Shown: positions 1-6,632, counted from the stretch's first letter. The stretch: DNA of 6,748 nt from DATIJJ01 sp039936115 (GCA_039936115.1 JBDTIZ010000090.1:1-6748); one strand, 5' to 3'. The notes: a model not told the origin generated them from the sequence alone. Program-made: numbers and translations.

Positions 1-19
1 CTTTGCGCTGGCGCTGCAA

Positions 20-46
20 GGGCGAACACATAGGTTCGCCCCTACA
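20..46 (-). repeat. Single REP-like palindromic element downstream of secG
   Basis: A 27-bp element identical to the two copies at 1484-1510 (inverted) and 1549-1575 (same orientation). It has a perfect 8-bp stem, GGGCGAAC (20-27) and GTTCGCCC (34-41), around a 6-nt loop, followed by CTAC (42-45). Read on the minus strand it is a GTAG head followed by the hairpin, the layout of REP elements mobilised by REP-associated tyrosine transposases (RAYTs). The head points at secG and lies 8 bp past its stop codon. No T-run follows the stem on either strand, so an intrinsic terminator is unlikely. An inverted partner, if there is one, would lie left of the window. Confidence 0.85.
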
Positions 47-54
47 GGATGGCA

Positions 55-441
55 TTATCTTGCTTTTTTCACAGGCGGTTGCACTTTGCCTGCTGCTGGT
101 ATCTGCTCAGTTCCTGTAGAAAATGGAATGCTGCTAGGGGAAACCGGAGGCGGAACAGCGGAATCCACCTGGCTTTGCGCCGGCAGCGTGATAAATTGTG
201 TCTTCTTGACCGCACGAGATGCCAAATAATTCAGGGCAATACTGGTCGAAAAGAACAAAATAACAAAACCAATCGTGATTTTAAGTAAAAAAGAACCGGA
301 ACCCCGACTGCCAAATACTGTTTGTGATGCGCCGCTACCGAAGGCCGCGCCCACAGTCGCACCTTTGCCTTGCTGCACTAAAACTAGCGCAATCAAACAA
401 GCTGCTGCGAACACATGGATAATTAAAATTAATTGGTACAT
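55..441 (-). CDS. secG: Protein translocase subunit SecG
   Basis: SecG is the small accessory subunit of the inner-membrane SecYEG channel; it assists SecA-driven export of unfolded proteins. The 128-residue product shows the family architecture: a first membrane helix at about residues 3-22, the conserved cytoplasmic loop with LVLVQQGKGA (19-28) and GAAFGSGASQTVFGSRG (31-47), and a second membrane helix at about 52-73. The tail from about 83 to the end is rich in Pro, Ser and Gln and ends in a basic VKKAR. This tail makes it slightly longer than the E. coli protein of about 110 residues; such tails vary in the family. The ATG is preceded by AAAGG with a 7-nt spacer, which supports this start. 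It follows tpiA by 85 bp on the same strand, a common gammaproteobacterial order, and is probably read from the tpiA promoter. The tRNA-Leu and nuo genes that often follow are not visible; only 54 bp remain in the window. Confidence 0.96.
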   Translation of the reverse strand: MYQLILIIHVFAAACLIALVLVQQGKGATVGAAFGSGASQTVFGSRGSGSFLLKITIGFVILFFSTSIALNYLASRAVKKTQFITLPAQSQVDSAVPPPVSPSSIPFSTGTEQIPAAGKVQPPVKKAR

Positions 442-448
442 TTATAAA

Positions 449-453
449 CCTTT
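449..453 (-). promoter_or_regulatory. Ribosome binding site of secG
   Basis: AAAGG on the minus strand, 7 nt before the secG ATG at 441. It is a standard Shine-Dalgarno sequence and fixes the start codon. The remaining bases back to the tpiA stop at 527 contain no convincing promoter, which fits co-transcription with tpiA. Confidence 0.7.
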
Positions 454-526
454 AAATTTGTAAATAGTACGTTAGAAACACTTACTCTATTGACCTGCGC
501 GCCTACTCCTACACAGGGTTCCTATT

Positions 527-1279
527 CTACATCGCCGCCCGGCAAATTGCTAAGAAACCTTTTGCTTCAAGCGAGGCGCCGCCGACTAATCCGCCGTCAA
601 TATCCGGCATCGAAAACAAGCCTTTTGCATTCTCCGCCTTAACACTGCCGCCATACAATATTCTCACTGTTTGTGCGACTTCAGCATCATATTCAGCCAA
701 TAATTTGCGAATAAATGCATGAACAATTTGCGCTTGTTCTGGCGTTGCCGTGAGTCCTGTGCCAATTGCCCAAACAGGTTCATAAGCAACCACCCCATGG
801 CGAAAGGCGTCAATGCTAACAGCTTCCACAACAGATGCAAGCTGTTGTTTAATGATATTTTCTGTCTGGCCTTGTTCATATTGTTCTTGGGTTTCACCCA
901 TACATAGCAAGGGTTGCAATCCAAAATGTTGTGCGGATTTGAATTTGGCTGCGACCAAATTAACATCTTCATGAAACAGCAACCGTCGTTCAGAATGCCC
1001 GACTAGAACGTACTGACATCCATAGTCCACCAACATCGGCCCTGACACTTCACCGGTATATGCACCTGCGCTGCCCAAATAAAGATTTTGCGCACCCCAG
1101 GCGACCAGGCTGTCTGCCAATATTTCTTCAATTTGTTGTAAATATACAAATGCAGGAAAAACAATGATATCCACTGAAGAAAATTCACTTGCTTCTTTTT
1201 TTATCGCCTCAGCTAGCATCTGCACTTGAAGGCGTGAGCCATTCATTTTCCAGTTGCCTGCGACTATCTTTTTGCGCAT
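527..1279 (-). CDS. tpiA: Triosephosphate isomerase
   Basis: Cytoplasmic glycolytic and gluconeogenic enzyme that interconverts dihydroxyacetone phosphate and D-glyceraldehyde 3-phosphate; a homodimeric TIM barrel. From the ATG at 1279 the product is 250 residues, normal for the family. All key residues are present: Asn9 and Lys11 in AGNWKMNG, the catalytic His95 in LVGHSERR, the catalytic base Glu167 in YEPVWAIGTG with the mobile loop 6 just after it, and the phosphate-gripping YGGSV (209-213) and GGLVGGASL (229-237). An in-frame GTG nine bases upstream (1288) would add MSD. I prefer the ATG because AGGCGG sits 8 nt before it and because MRKKIVAGNWK is the usual N-terminus. It has its own likely promoter (1311-1339) and is followed by secG. 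Nothing suggests loss of activity. Confidence 0.98.
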   Translation of the reverse strand: MRKKIVAGNWKMNGSRLQVQMLAEAIKKEASEFSSVDIIVFPAFVYLQQIEEILADSLVAWGAQNLYLGSAGAYTGEVSGPMLVDYGCQYVLVGHSERRLLFHEDVNLVAAKFKSAQHFGLQPLLCMGETQEQYEQGQTENIIKQQLASVVEAVSIDAFRHGVVAYEPVWAIGTGLTATPEQAQIVHAFIRKLLAEYDAEVAQTVRILYGGSVKAENAKGLFSMPDIDGGLVGGASLEAKGFLAICRAAM

Positions 1280-1287
1280 ATCAGACA

Positions 1288-1293
1288 CCGCCT
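1288..1293 (-). promoter_or_regulatory. Ribosome binding site deciding the tpiA start
   Basis: AGGCGG on the minus strand lies 8 nt before the ATG at 1279 and differs at one base from AGGAGG. It overlaps the alternative GTG codon (1286-1288) by one base and so cannot serve that codon. The GTG itself has only a weak GGA upstream. This favours the 250-residue product. Confidence 0.6.
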
Positions 1294-1310
1294 AATCCAG
1301 AGTGGAGGTG

Positions 1311-1339
1311 ATTGTAAACGAAGAGTATGGGATGGACAA
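1311..1339 (-). promoter_or_regulatory. Putative sigma-70 promoter of tpiA-secG
   Basis: On the minus strand, TTGTCC (1334-1339, 4 of 6 matches to the -35 consensus) is separated by exactly 17 bp from TACAAT (1311-1316, 5 of 6 matches to the -10). Transcription would start near 1304, leaving a leader of about 25 nt before the ATG at 1279. The spacing and short leader are good for a housekeeping gene, but this is a by-eye prediction. A second TATAGA-like -10 farther upstream has no acceptable -35. Confidence 0.5.
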
Positions 1340-1431
1340 GCGAGAGAGGTGAACTGCGGAGCTGAGGGATTGACCTATTTTCATTCCGTCATTGGAGTTT
1401 TCTATACAAATTAAAACAGACGCTAAGTTGA

Positions 1432-1462
1432 CTGGATACCGCGGACAAGCCACGGTACGACG
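1432..1462 (-). repeat. Decayed dispersed palindromic repeat
   Basis: An imperfect palindrome: TACCGCGG (1437-1444), a 5-nt ACAAG loop, and CCACGGTA (1450-1457), giving an 8-bp stem with one C/A mismatch. On the minus strand the unit begins CGTCGTACC and ends GGTATCCAG. From memory, repeats of this CGTC...CCAG form are scattered in many copies between genes in gammaproteobacterial intracellular bacteria and rickettsia-like genomes. Only one copy of this version is in the window, so its repeated nature rests on recognition of the form. No T-run follows, so it is not an obvious terminator. Confidence 0.55.
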
Positions 1463-1483
1463 GGCTGCAGACTTTTTGCTTTT

Positions 1484-1575
1484 TGTAGGGGCGAACCTAT
1501 GTGTTCGCCCTCTCTATCGAAGATATAATGTTGCATAGTTAGGCCGCTGGGCGAACACATAGGTTCGCCCCTACA
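1484..1575. repeat. REPIN-like pair of inverted REP elements
   Basis: Two identical 27-bp REP units in inverted orientation (1484-1510 and 1549-1575) enclose a 38-bp spacer (1511-1548). Each unit is a GTAG head plus a GGGCGAAC/GTTCGCCC hairpin with a 6-nt loop, and the heads face outward. The 92-bp whole can fold into one long hairpin with a perfect 27-bp stem or into two small hairpins. The match continues a few bases outward (TGCTTT beside both heads, with one extra T on the left). This is the architecture of a REPIN, the unit thought to be moved by RAYT transposases. No RAYT gene is in the window. The element starts 8 bp past the stop of the giant ORF and may protect that mRNA's 3' end, as REPs can. 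Its single hairpins lack the U-tract of an intrinsic terminator. Confidence 0.85.
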
Positions 1576-1583
1576 AAGCACCA

Positions 1584-4500
1584 CTAACCCGCATCAAAAC
1601 GCTTATCTACCTGATCAATCAAACTTCCGAGCTTCTCTGCAGTCAAATCTTGCCCCATGCTTTCTTCAATCTGTTTTACAACCTTAGCCACGTCCGCTTT
1701 CACTTCTTTATTAGTGATAGGCAGGTTTTTCAATGCTTGCAATTCATCTTCAATGGAAACCACTTGCGTTTTTTCAAGCTTTCCTTCGTTCATTAATTGG
1801 GTCACATGTAAAATAGCCTCAGGCGTCGGCTCATACTTAACGTTAGATGTGTTTTCAAAAGGAATATCTTTTACCCTGCACATTAAAATAAATGACTGCA
1901 CCATCACCACATCATTGTTCGGATAAATATACATTTTTTGTTTCGCACCTAAATCTCTTACGAACGAAATACAAATGATATCGATTAAATTTAAATACGC
2001 TAAGCTTGGCATTTTTTGTGGCGTAACACCTGGCGGCACAATCACATCCATCATTTGAGATTTTTCAATTGCATCAACTGTTGCTTTGGTAATGTCTTTT
2101 TTCTGAAGCAGAGTCAATTGATTCTGGTCTCGCAAAAATGTTCGGACATCGATTGTTGCTGCCACACTTGCATACTGCGCCGACATAGCTGCTGCTTGTG
2201 CTTTATCAATACCCGCTTTGCACAACTCATTCTCTAAAATTTGTACTCGATCAATTTCAGCCGGTAATTGTTGAATCGAAATTTTTAGATCGTTAGCTTC
2301 AGTGCGACACTCTGTATAACAAGCTTTCTTTTTTACATTCTTCTTATCTGCAATATAATTAAATGCAGTTTGATTTCTATCGAGACGAGTGCTCGTCACG
2401 TTATGTGCGGCCGCAATAGGCTCTTCTAACGGCTTACGTAATCTTCTTGTCGTTTCAGGCGCATCTGTTCTCATCACTTCACGAGTGACATATTTGGGTA
2501 ATAACACTTCGGTTTGATTTTCATGTAACGCGGTGACATTCGCCGTAATTTTAGCGACCAGTTGTTGAATTTCAACGTTCGTTGATTTCGGTGGAAAAAA
2601 TTGCGCATTAATTCGTTCTCTGTCAGCCTGACTATACTGTGCTTGATGTGTCATTTGTTCCATTGCTGTCAACAAAACAGTTAACGCATGGAGATTGGCA
2701 AAACAGCGTTCGCTCTTAATGGTTTCCTGTTCAACACGTCTTTGCTCAGTTTCATTAAATAACTTTTTCTCAGCTTCTTGTAACGCATTTTGCTCTTCTT
2801 CAATGCGATGTTGTTTTTCTGCCGCTTCTCTCTCAATTCGATCCTGTTTTTCTTTATCTGCTTTCTTCCCATCTTCTATAATCTTGTTTTGCTCTTTTGC
2901 TATTTCTAAACGCTCCGAACGATCTCGATCATCTGCTTTGGTGATGACTTCCGTGAGAACTGAAATGATATTTTCATTGATCGGATGCTGAGGACGAATG
3001 CCATAGCCTATGAAATCTAAATACTCATTCCAATATTGTATAGCGCTCTCTACTTCAATCAGTTTTTCTTCTGAATCCTTTATCTCAGCATCTTCCATAC
3101 CTAAACGTGCTGTATATTTTTCTCTTAATTGCTGAAATTCTGATTCCATATTGTCGGTTAATTTTTGTAGATAGTTATAGCGATAATCATCGCACTCATC
3201 TAAAAATTCCAATACTTCTTCGCTAAAATGTGAAGAAGGCAACAAACTGACTAATGAAGTGATAACTACTGATTTAGCAACAAGATCCGTCTCATCTAGA
3301 GTCAATGTTTCTTGCTCGACTAAATACTTAAGAACCGTGAACTGTAGTTGACCGGAACCCAAGTCACTCTTGCTCATCTCAAACAGCTTGTCAGTATTAT
3401 CTAGCCCAACTTCTGCCTTCGTCTCCCAAATTGCATTGATTTCTTTTAGCTTTATCACCGCATAATTGTTATTTAACGGAAGATTTAATTCGGCTTGAAC
3501 AGGCTCTATTTCTGCTGCGGTATTTATCGCACTAACTAAAGAAGTCAACTCATCATCTGATAGTTTTTCAATGCTTTCATGGTGAAGCAGCTTATCCCAA
3601 GCTTGCAATACATTGTCATTTGTTAAAAATGGCAGGATATGTTCGCTTAATCGAAAAAGGTATTCGTCTATCATCTCTTTATTGTCAGCCAGTAGTTGAT
3701 CTGTTTCATCTGGTAACACTTTCGCGTAATTTCTGAGAGATAATATTAATAAGGATCTTGCGACAAAATCTTTTTCAACCTGATCGAGTGTCGCGGCATT
3801 ATACTTTAGCAGCCCTGAAATCATTTTTACCTGGATTATCCAGGGCGCATCTGGCGAAATTATTGTAAAATTTATTTTTTGATTATCTGGTTTAATTTTC
3901 TCTTTTTGTTTTTGTGTTTTGTCAGATTTCGCAAGGTAAGTATTTATTTGTTTAAGTGTGCGAAAGGCATAGTTTTTCCCTAATCGCAGTTGTTCGTCTT
4001 GTTTACTGCTATCGTTGCCAAGAAAGATATCGTCCAATAAAGCAGGTGTTTTAATAACAGTTGCTGCAACAAATGAAGGATAGCAATTAAGAAATTTAAA
4101 TAGACTCTCTTGACTCAAAATGCCGCGTGACAGCGTGGTTCCATCTGCTTGAGTTTCAGTTAATGCAGGTAGTTTATATTTAAAAATATAGGACAATGAT
4201 AAAACCAAACTCGACATTTCCATTTCTTTAGGTCGCTGCTCTAGTGGTAGATCCAAATAGGTTTCAATTTCATCCCACTTTATTTTTAAAACAGCCAGCA
4301 CTTGGTCGCGAAGTACTTTGATTTGTTGTTTCTCATCTTCTGACATGCTTGTAACACTGCCAGAGGTAGCTTTTACTGAGCCAGGCGCCGCATCTCCGAT
4401 AAAAACCGTATTAATACCTAATTTTTGCTGGAGATAATTATAAACCTGCATTTTCAACAGCTGAGTGCCGGCATTAAATTCAGCAAGTTCGCGATAATCG

Positions 4501-6521
4501 ATGACAGGTTTAGGGTCTCCATCAAATTGTTTAAAGACACTATTATATTTTTGATAGTAATCTGCTGGCATGACTGGAAAATAAGTCGTTGGAATATGCA
4601 CATAAGACGAAAAAAGACTGACAATTAATCTGCTAGCTTCTAAAGACGCCTGATTTTTATCACGTGTATCCGTATTCAAAAATAATCGGTCATAAATACG
4701 TTGATTTTGCAGAACTGTAATTACAGTATCATCTTTTTTGATTAGGACAGTAGTTTGCATGATTTGTGGTTTTAACCATCTAATAATATGTCTTTGCAAC
4801 ACACTGCCTGGCAATGCACTCTCACTAGAAAATGTTGCCAAGATATCTGCATACTCATTTGCCGCATCGATAACTTCATTTTTCTTTCCCGATATTACTT
4901 GTTGATCAACATAGGGAAGACTTAAAATTTTGCTGAGCTCTGTTATATTGCTTCTCAGATTTCTACGTTTGATTTTGTAATTATCTTTAGCTTGGGTTTT
5001 TATTCTGTTAATAAAATCGCTAGCGCCTTCGATATCCATTTCTTTCAACTGATCAAAATATTCATTTCGAACATTTTGTATTTTGAGAGGCCATTTTCGA
5101 ATTAATCTCCGTATTTGATTCTCTGCAAATATTTTATTAACCATATCAGGTGTCGGCTTATTTGGATCCGGAAAGAACTCTTTTAAAGCTTCACCTAATA
5201 CAGCTTTACTACCGAGATATTTTCCGATCCCTGGGCGATCTTTTTTGCTAGAACCATGCAGTCTTGCCAGCAACTCATCAATTTTTTCAATTTGCCCTGC
5301 CTCACATAATGCTTGTATTTTTTTAACTAATGGGCTGCCATCACCCAGTAAAATATTTCTTAACACCTCTACATGATCGCCATATAACGCACCGCCCTTG
5401 CTTGTTAGTCGTTGTAAAACAATACTGCCATACAAGGTGGCGCCAATTTTATTGTTTTTTTCCACGATTTCATTTTTCTTTTCTAACGTATTATTTAACC
5501 TGAGTTTTGTTATTTTATAGTCTTTATTATTTTCACTACTAAATATTCTTTCAAAGATAGCACTTATGCGATGCACTGACTGTTCATAAGAGAAATTTTC
5601 TTGTTGTCTAATTTCGCTAATCGCTTTACTTAAACTTTCAAAATCTTTTTCGCGTAATTCGATGGGTTCATTTAAAACCAAATGTGAATTTTCATCGGTG
5701 AGTTCTTTGATGAAATGAAATATGATCTCTCGATCCGCAGTATCAGGAATAAAAGCTGTAATTGTTGTTAACAATTTTTTCGTGATGCGCGCTTGATTTT
5801 CATTGAATATCACATCAACCATTTTGTCTGTGATTTTATCTGGGTCTATAAAAAATACGCTCAATGTGGATCTTAATGACTTTTTATCAATTGGACTTTT
5901 ATCCACGCCTTGTAGTTTTGCAATTAAAACGCTTATATCTTCATCGCCTAAATTTTGTCTCGAGTGAGCGATTTTTTTAGTGAGCCGTCCATTTTCTAAT
6001 AAAATTTTTCTTAATTCTATTGTGTCTGCACTACATAACGCGCCATTAGGTTTTTTAATCAGCTGTTTAACGACTAGCGCATCGATTGCTGAATTAAGCT
6101 TATCGCTATAGCTTTGATTAAATATTATTGGAGTATTTTGTGGATCTACTAACACAATCACTCGATGAAATTGTTCTGTGAATTCACTCACAGCAGCCGC
6201 GTAAAATTTGCTTTCGCTTTGCGTGATTGCAACTAATTGTTTGGCTAATAACTCAAGATTGTTACTCGTAGGAACTTGAACTAATCTGAAATAGGTCTGT
6301 TGATTCGCAATGGCTTTGATTAAATCAGTGAGTAATGTTGCGGCAACCGGGTTGGTAATATAAAGGTTAATTTTAGCTAAAAGAGTTTCTAAAGAGTAAT
6401 ACAGATCCGCTTGATCATCGGGCGAATATAGTTCGTCTTCATCTTTTTTTTCATCTAAATTAGGTCGCTTTACTTCTTCTAGTTCTAGCGGCTGTTCAGC
6501 TTTTTCATCTCTTGGATCCAT
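1584..6521 (-). CDS. Giant multi-repeat coiled-coil protein of unknown function, possible secreted effector
   Basis: I do not recognise a family. The uninterrupted frame gives 1645 residues from the ATG at 6521; numbers below count from there. Residues 1-35 are acidic and probably disordered. Blocks at about 146-251 and 361-478 are clear duplicates, sharing GAL, LR.ILL, KKI, FF.DP.K.T..MV and IF.ENQ.R; a third, degraded unit seems to start at 572 (GSVLQR). From about 625 to 1122 a motif of the form S, hydrophobics, SL, then Pro recurs near residues 630, 771, 923 and 1084, suggesting a helical repeat. Residues 1193-1273 are a highly charged Lys/Glu/Arg coiled coil. The C-terminal region (about 1490-1590) is less charged and looks compact. 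There is no signal peptide, convincing membrane segment, or visible nucleotide-binding or catalytic motif. An in-frame ATG at 6566 would add 15 residues but has a poor ribosome site. The DNA is visibly AT-richer than tpiA. Large size, coiled coil, a PmrA-like promoter box and a Phe fourth from the C-terminus are compatible with an Icm/Dot effector of the Legionella/Coxiella type, but that is inference. A cytoskeletal or scaffold role cannot be excluded. Confidence 0.9.
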   Translation of the reverse strand: MDPRDEKAEQPLELEEVKRPNLDEKKDEDELYSPDDQADLYYSLETLLAKINLYITNPVAATLLTDLIKAIANQQTYFRLVQVPTSNNLELLAKQLVAITQSESKFYAAAVSEFTEQFHRVIVLVDPQNTPIIFNQSYSDKLNSAIDALVVKQLIKKPNGALCSADTIELRKILLENGRLTKKIAHSRQNLGDEDISVLIAKLQGVDKSPIDKKSLRSTLSVFFIDPDKITDKMVDVIFNENQARITKKLLTTITAFIPDTADREIIFHFIKELTDENSHLVLNEPIELREKDFESLSKAISEIRQQENFSYEQSVHRISAIFERIFSSENNKDYKITKLRLNNTLEKKNEIVEKNNKIGATLYGSIVLQRLTSKGGALYGDHVEVLRNILLGDGSPLVKKIQALCEAGQIEKIDELLARLHGSSKKDRPGIGKYLGSKAVLGEALKEFFPDPNKPTPDMVNKIFAENQIRRLIRKWPLKIQNVRNEYFDQLKEMDIEGASDFINRIKTQAKDNYKIKRRNLRSNITELSKILSLPYVDQQVISGKKNEVIDAANEYADILATFSSESALPGSVLQRHIIRWLKPQIMQTTVLIKKDDTVITVLQNQRIYDRLFLNTDTRDKNQASLEASRLIVSLFSSYVHIPTTYFPVMPADYYQKYNSVFKQFDGDPKPVIDYRELAEFNAGTQLLKMQVYNYLQQKLGINTVFIGDAAPGSVKATSGSVTSMSEDEKQQIKVLRDQVLAVLKIKWDEIETYLDLPLEQRPKEMEMSSLVLSLSYIFKYKLPALTETQADGTTLSRGILSQESLFKFLNCYPSFVAATVIKTPALLDDIFLGNDSSKQDEQLRLGKNYAFRTLKQINTYLAKSDKTQKQKEKIKPDNQKINFTIISPDAPWIIQVKMISGLLKYNAATLDQVEKDFVARSLLILSLRNYAKVLPDETDQLLADNKEMIDEYLFRLSEHILPFLTNDNVLQAWDKLLHHESIEKLSDDELTSLVSAINTAAEIEPVQAELNLPLNNNYAVIKLKEINAIWETKAEVGLDNTDKLFEMSKSDLGSGQLQFTVLKYLVEQETLTLDETDLVAKSVVITSLVSLLPSSHFSEEVLEFLDECDDYRYNYLQKLTDNMESEFQQLREKYTARLGMEDAEIKDSEEKLIEVESAIQYWNEYLDFIGYGIRPQHPINENIISVLTEVITKADDRDRSERLEIAKEQNKIIEDGKKADKEKQDRIEREAAEKQHRIEEEQNALQEAEKKLFNETEQRRVEQETIKSERCFANLHALTVLLTAMEQMTHQAQYSQADRERINAQFFPPKSTNVEIQQLVAKITANVTALHENQTEVLLPKYVTREVMRTDAPETTRRLRKPLEEPIAAAHNVTSTRLDRNQTAFNYIADKKNVKKKACYTECRTEANDLKISIQQLPAEIDRVQILENELCKAGIDKAQAAAMSAQYASVAATIDVRTFLRDQNQLTLLQKKDITKATVDAIEKSQMMDVIVPPGVTPQKMPSLAYLNLIDIICISFVRDLGAKQKMYIYPNNDVVMVQSFILMCRVKDIPFENTSNVKYEPTPEAILHVTQLMNEGKLEKTQVVSIEDELQALKNLPITNKEVKADVAKVVKQIEESMGQDLTAEKLGSLIDQVDKRFDAG
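2703..2945 (-). other. Coiled-coil segment of the giant protein
   Basis: Encodes about residues 1193-1273, almost entirely Glu, Lys, Arg, Gln, Asp and Ala with regularly spaced Ile/Leu and no proline or glycine-rich breaks (for example DRIEREAAEKQHRIEEEQN). This is typical of a long single helix or a dimeric coiled coil. It separates the helical repeat region from the C-terminal part. Such composition can cause spurious database hits to myosin-like proteins. Confidence 0.8.
3156..4649 (-). repeat. Protein-level helical repeat region, four degenerate units
   Basis: Within the giant ORF, SRLIVSL (from residue 630), SSLVLSL (770), RSLLILSL (922) and KSVVITSL (1083) recur at spacings of roughly 140-160 residues, each followed within about 10 residues by a proline. 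The last two units also share NYA plus LK.IN (from 850 and 1019), a TLD motif 10-13 residues before the SL motif, and an ES pair about 40 residues before NYA. The first two units are much more degraded. The residues are mainly helix-forming. This is a by-eye alignment; the third-to-fourth match is solid and the older copies are tentative. Confidence 0.55.
5088..5441 (-). repeat. Second copy of the N-terminal duplicated block
   Basis: Encodes about residues 361-478 of the giant protein. It matches the block at 5769-6086 over its whole length, including GAL (377), the LRNILL helix, KKI, an L.A.L.G segment, FFPDP followed by K.T..MV, and IFAENQIR (from 464). It carries an insertion of about 7 residues (KKDRPGI region) relative to the first copy. 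Upstream elements YKI, KKNE and GS.VLQR reappear about 180-207 residues later, marking the start of a third, mostly lost unit. Confidence 0.8.
5769..6086 (-). repeat. First copy of the N-terminal duplicated block
   Basis: Encodes about residues 146-251 of the giant protein: NGAL (159-162), the ELRKILL helix, KKI, L.AKLQG, FFIDPDKITDKMV and IFNENQAR (from 238). It is homologous to the block at 5088-5441 with a period of about 217-226 residues. The DNA of the two copies has diverged, so the duplication is old rather than a recent recombination product. Confidence 0.8.
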
Positions 6522-6528
6522 TAGCCAA

Positions 6529-6534
6529 CCCCTT
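6529..6534 (-). promoter_or_regulatory. Ribosome binding site deciding the giant ORF start
   Basis: AAGGGG on the minus strand lies 7 nt before the ATG at 6521, a strong site that pairs well with the 16S anti-Shine-Dalgarno if one G-U wobble is allowed. The upstream in-frame ATG at 6566 has only GGA at 4 nt. This favours the 1645-residue form starting MDPRDEK over the 1660-residue form starting MGYLKLN. Both starts lie downstream of the predicted promoter, so either remains possible. Confidence 0.6.
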
Positions 6535-6598
6535 GTATCTGGTGGGTTTAACTTTAAATACCCCATTTAATCCGGTTAAAAAGAACTTCCCAGCTTTC

Positions 6599-6632
6599 AT
6601 TATAGGCTTGCTTTGCTTAACAAAGTATTAAG
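6599..6632 (-). promoter_or_regulatory. Putative activator-dependent promoter with PmrA-like box
   Basis: On the minus strand a perfect TATAAT (6599-6604) has no good -35 hexamer at any usual spacing. In its place is CTTAAT-N5-GTTAAG (6616-6632), ending 11 bp before the -10. The PmrA recognition sequence known in enterics is YTTAAK-N5-YTTAAK, and Legionella and Coxiella PmrA sites contain tandem CTTAAT-type half-sites. Here the first half-site matches fully and the second at 5 of 6 positions, with the correct 11-bp period. OmpR/PhoB-family activators often bind just upstream of -10 elements in promoters with a weak -35. Transcription would start near 6592. The bases also form a palindrome CTTTG-CTTAA-CAAAG (6611-6625), so another regulator is possible. 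Confidence 0.45.

Noticed and set aside
1..54. tRNA-Leu expected after secG in many gammaproteobacteria
   Set aside because: Only a REP and 27 other bases lie here; there is no tRNA arm structure. If present, it is left of the window.
442..526. Separate secG promoter in the tpiA-secG gap
   Set aside because: A TACTAT-like -10 exists on the minus strand, but the sequence 16-18 bp upstream does not resemble a -35; co-transcription with tpiA is simpler.
664..972. Antisense and other-frame ORFs across secG, tpiA and the giant gene (for example 49-288 plus, 664-972 minus, 2695-2991 plus)
   Set aside because: They lie wholly within strongly supported genes in other frames, have no family motifs, and their low-complexity composition mirrors the real frame (the 2695-2991 ORF is the reverse of the coiled coil).
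1401..1430. Second tpiA promoter with TATAGA as -10
   Set aside because: No acceptable -35 at normal spacing, and the leader would exceed 100 nt; the site at 1311-1339 is better.
1524..1529. TATAAT on the plus strand in the REPIN spacer as a promoter
   Set aside because: No -35-like hexamer at 15-19 bp and no plus-strand gene downstream; an AT-rich chance match.
1484..1575. Intrinsic terminator for the giant ORF
   Set aside because: The stems are strong, but neither strand has a T-run after a hairpin; the structure and its exact third copy at 20-46 fit a REP family better.
1..1575. CRISPR array from the three 27-bp repeats
   Set aside because: The copies are in mixed orientation and widely spaced, with no regular spacers and no cas genes.
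1950..2010. Membrane helix in the giant protein (LNLIDIICISFV)
   Set aside because: The hydrophobic stretch is too short and contains Asp and Asn; it is more likely a buried helix.
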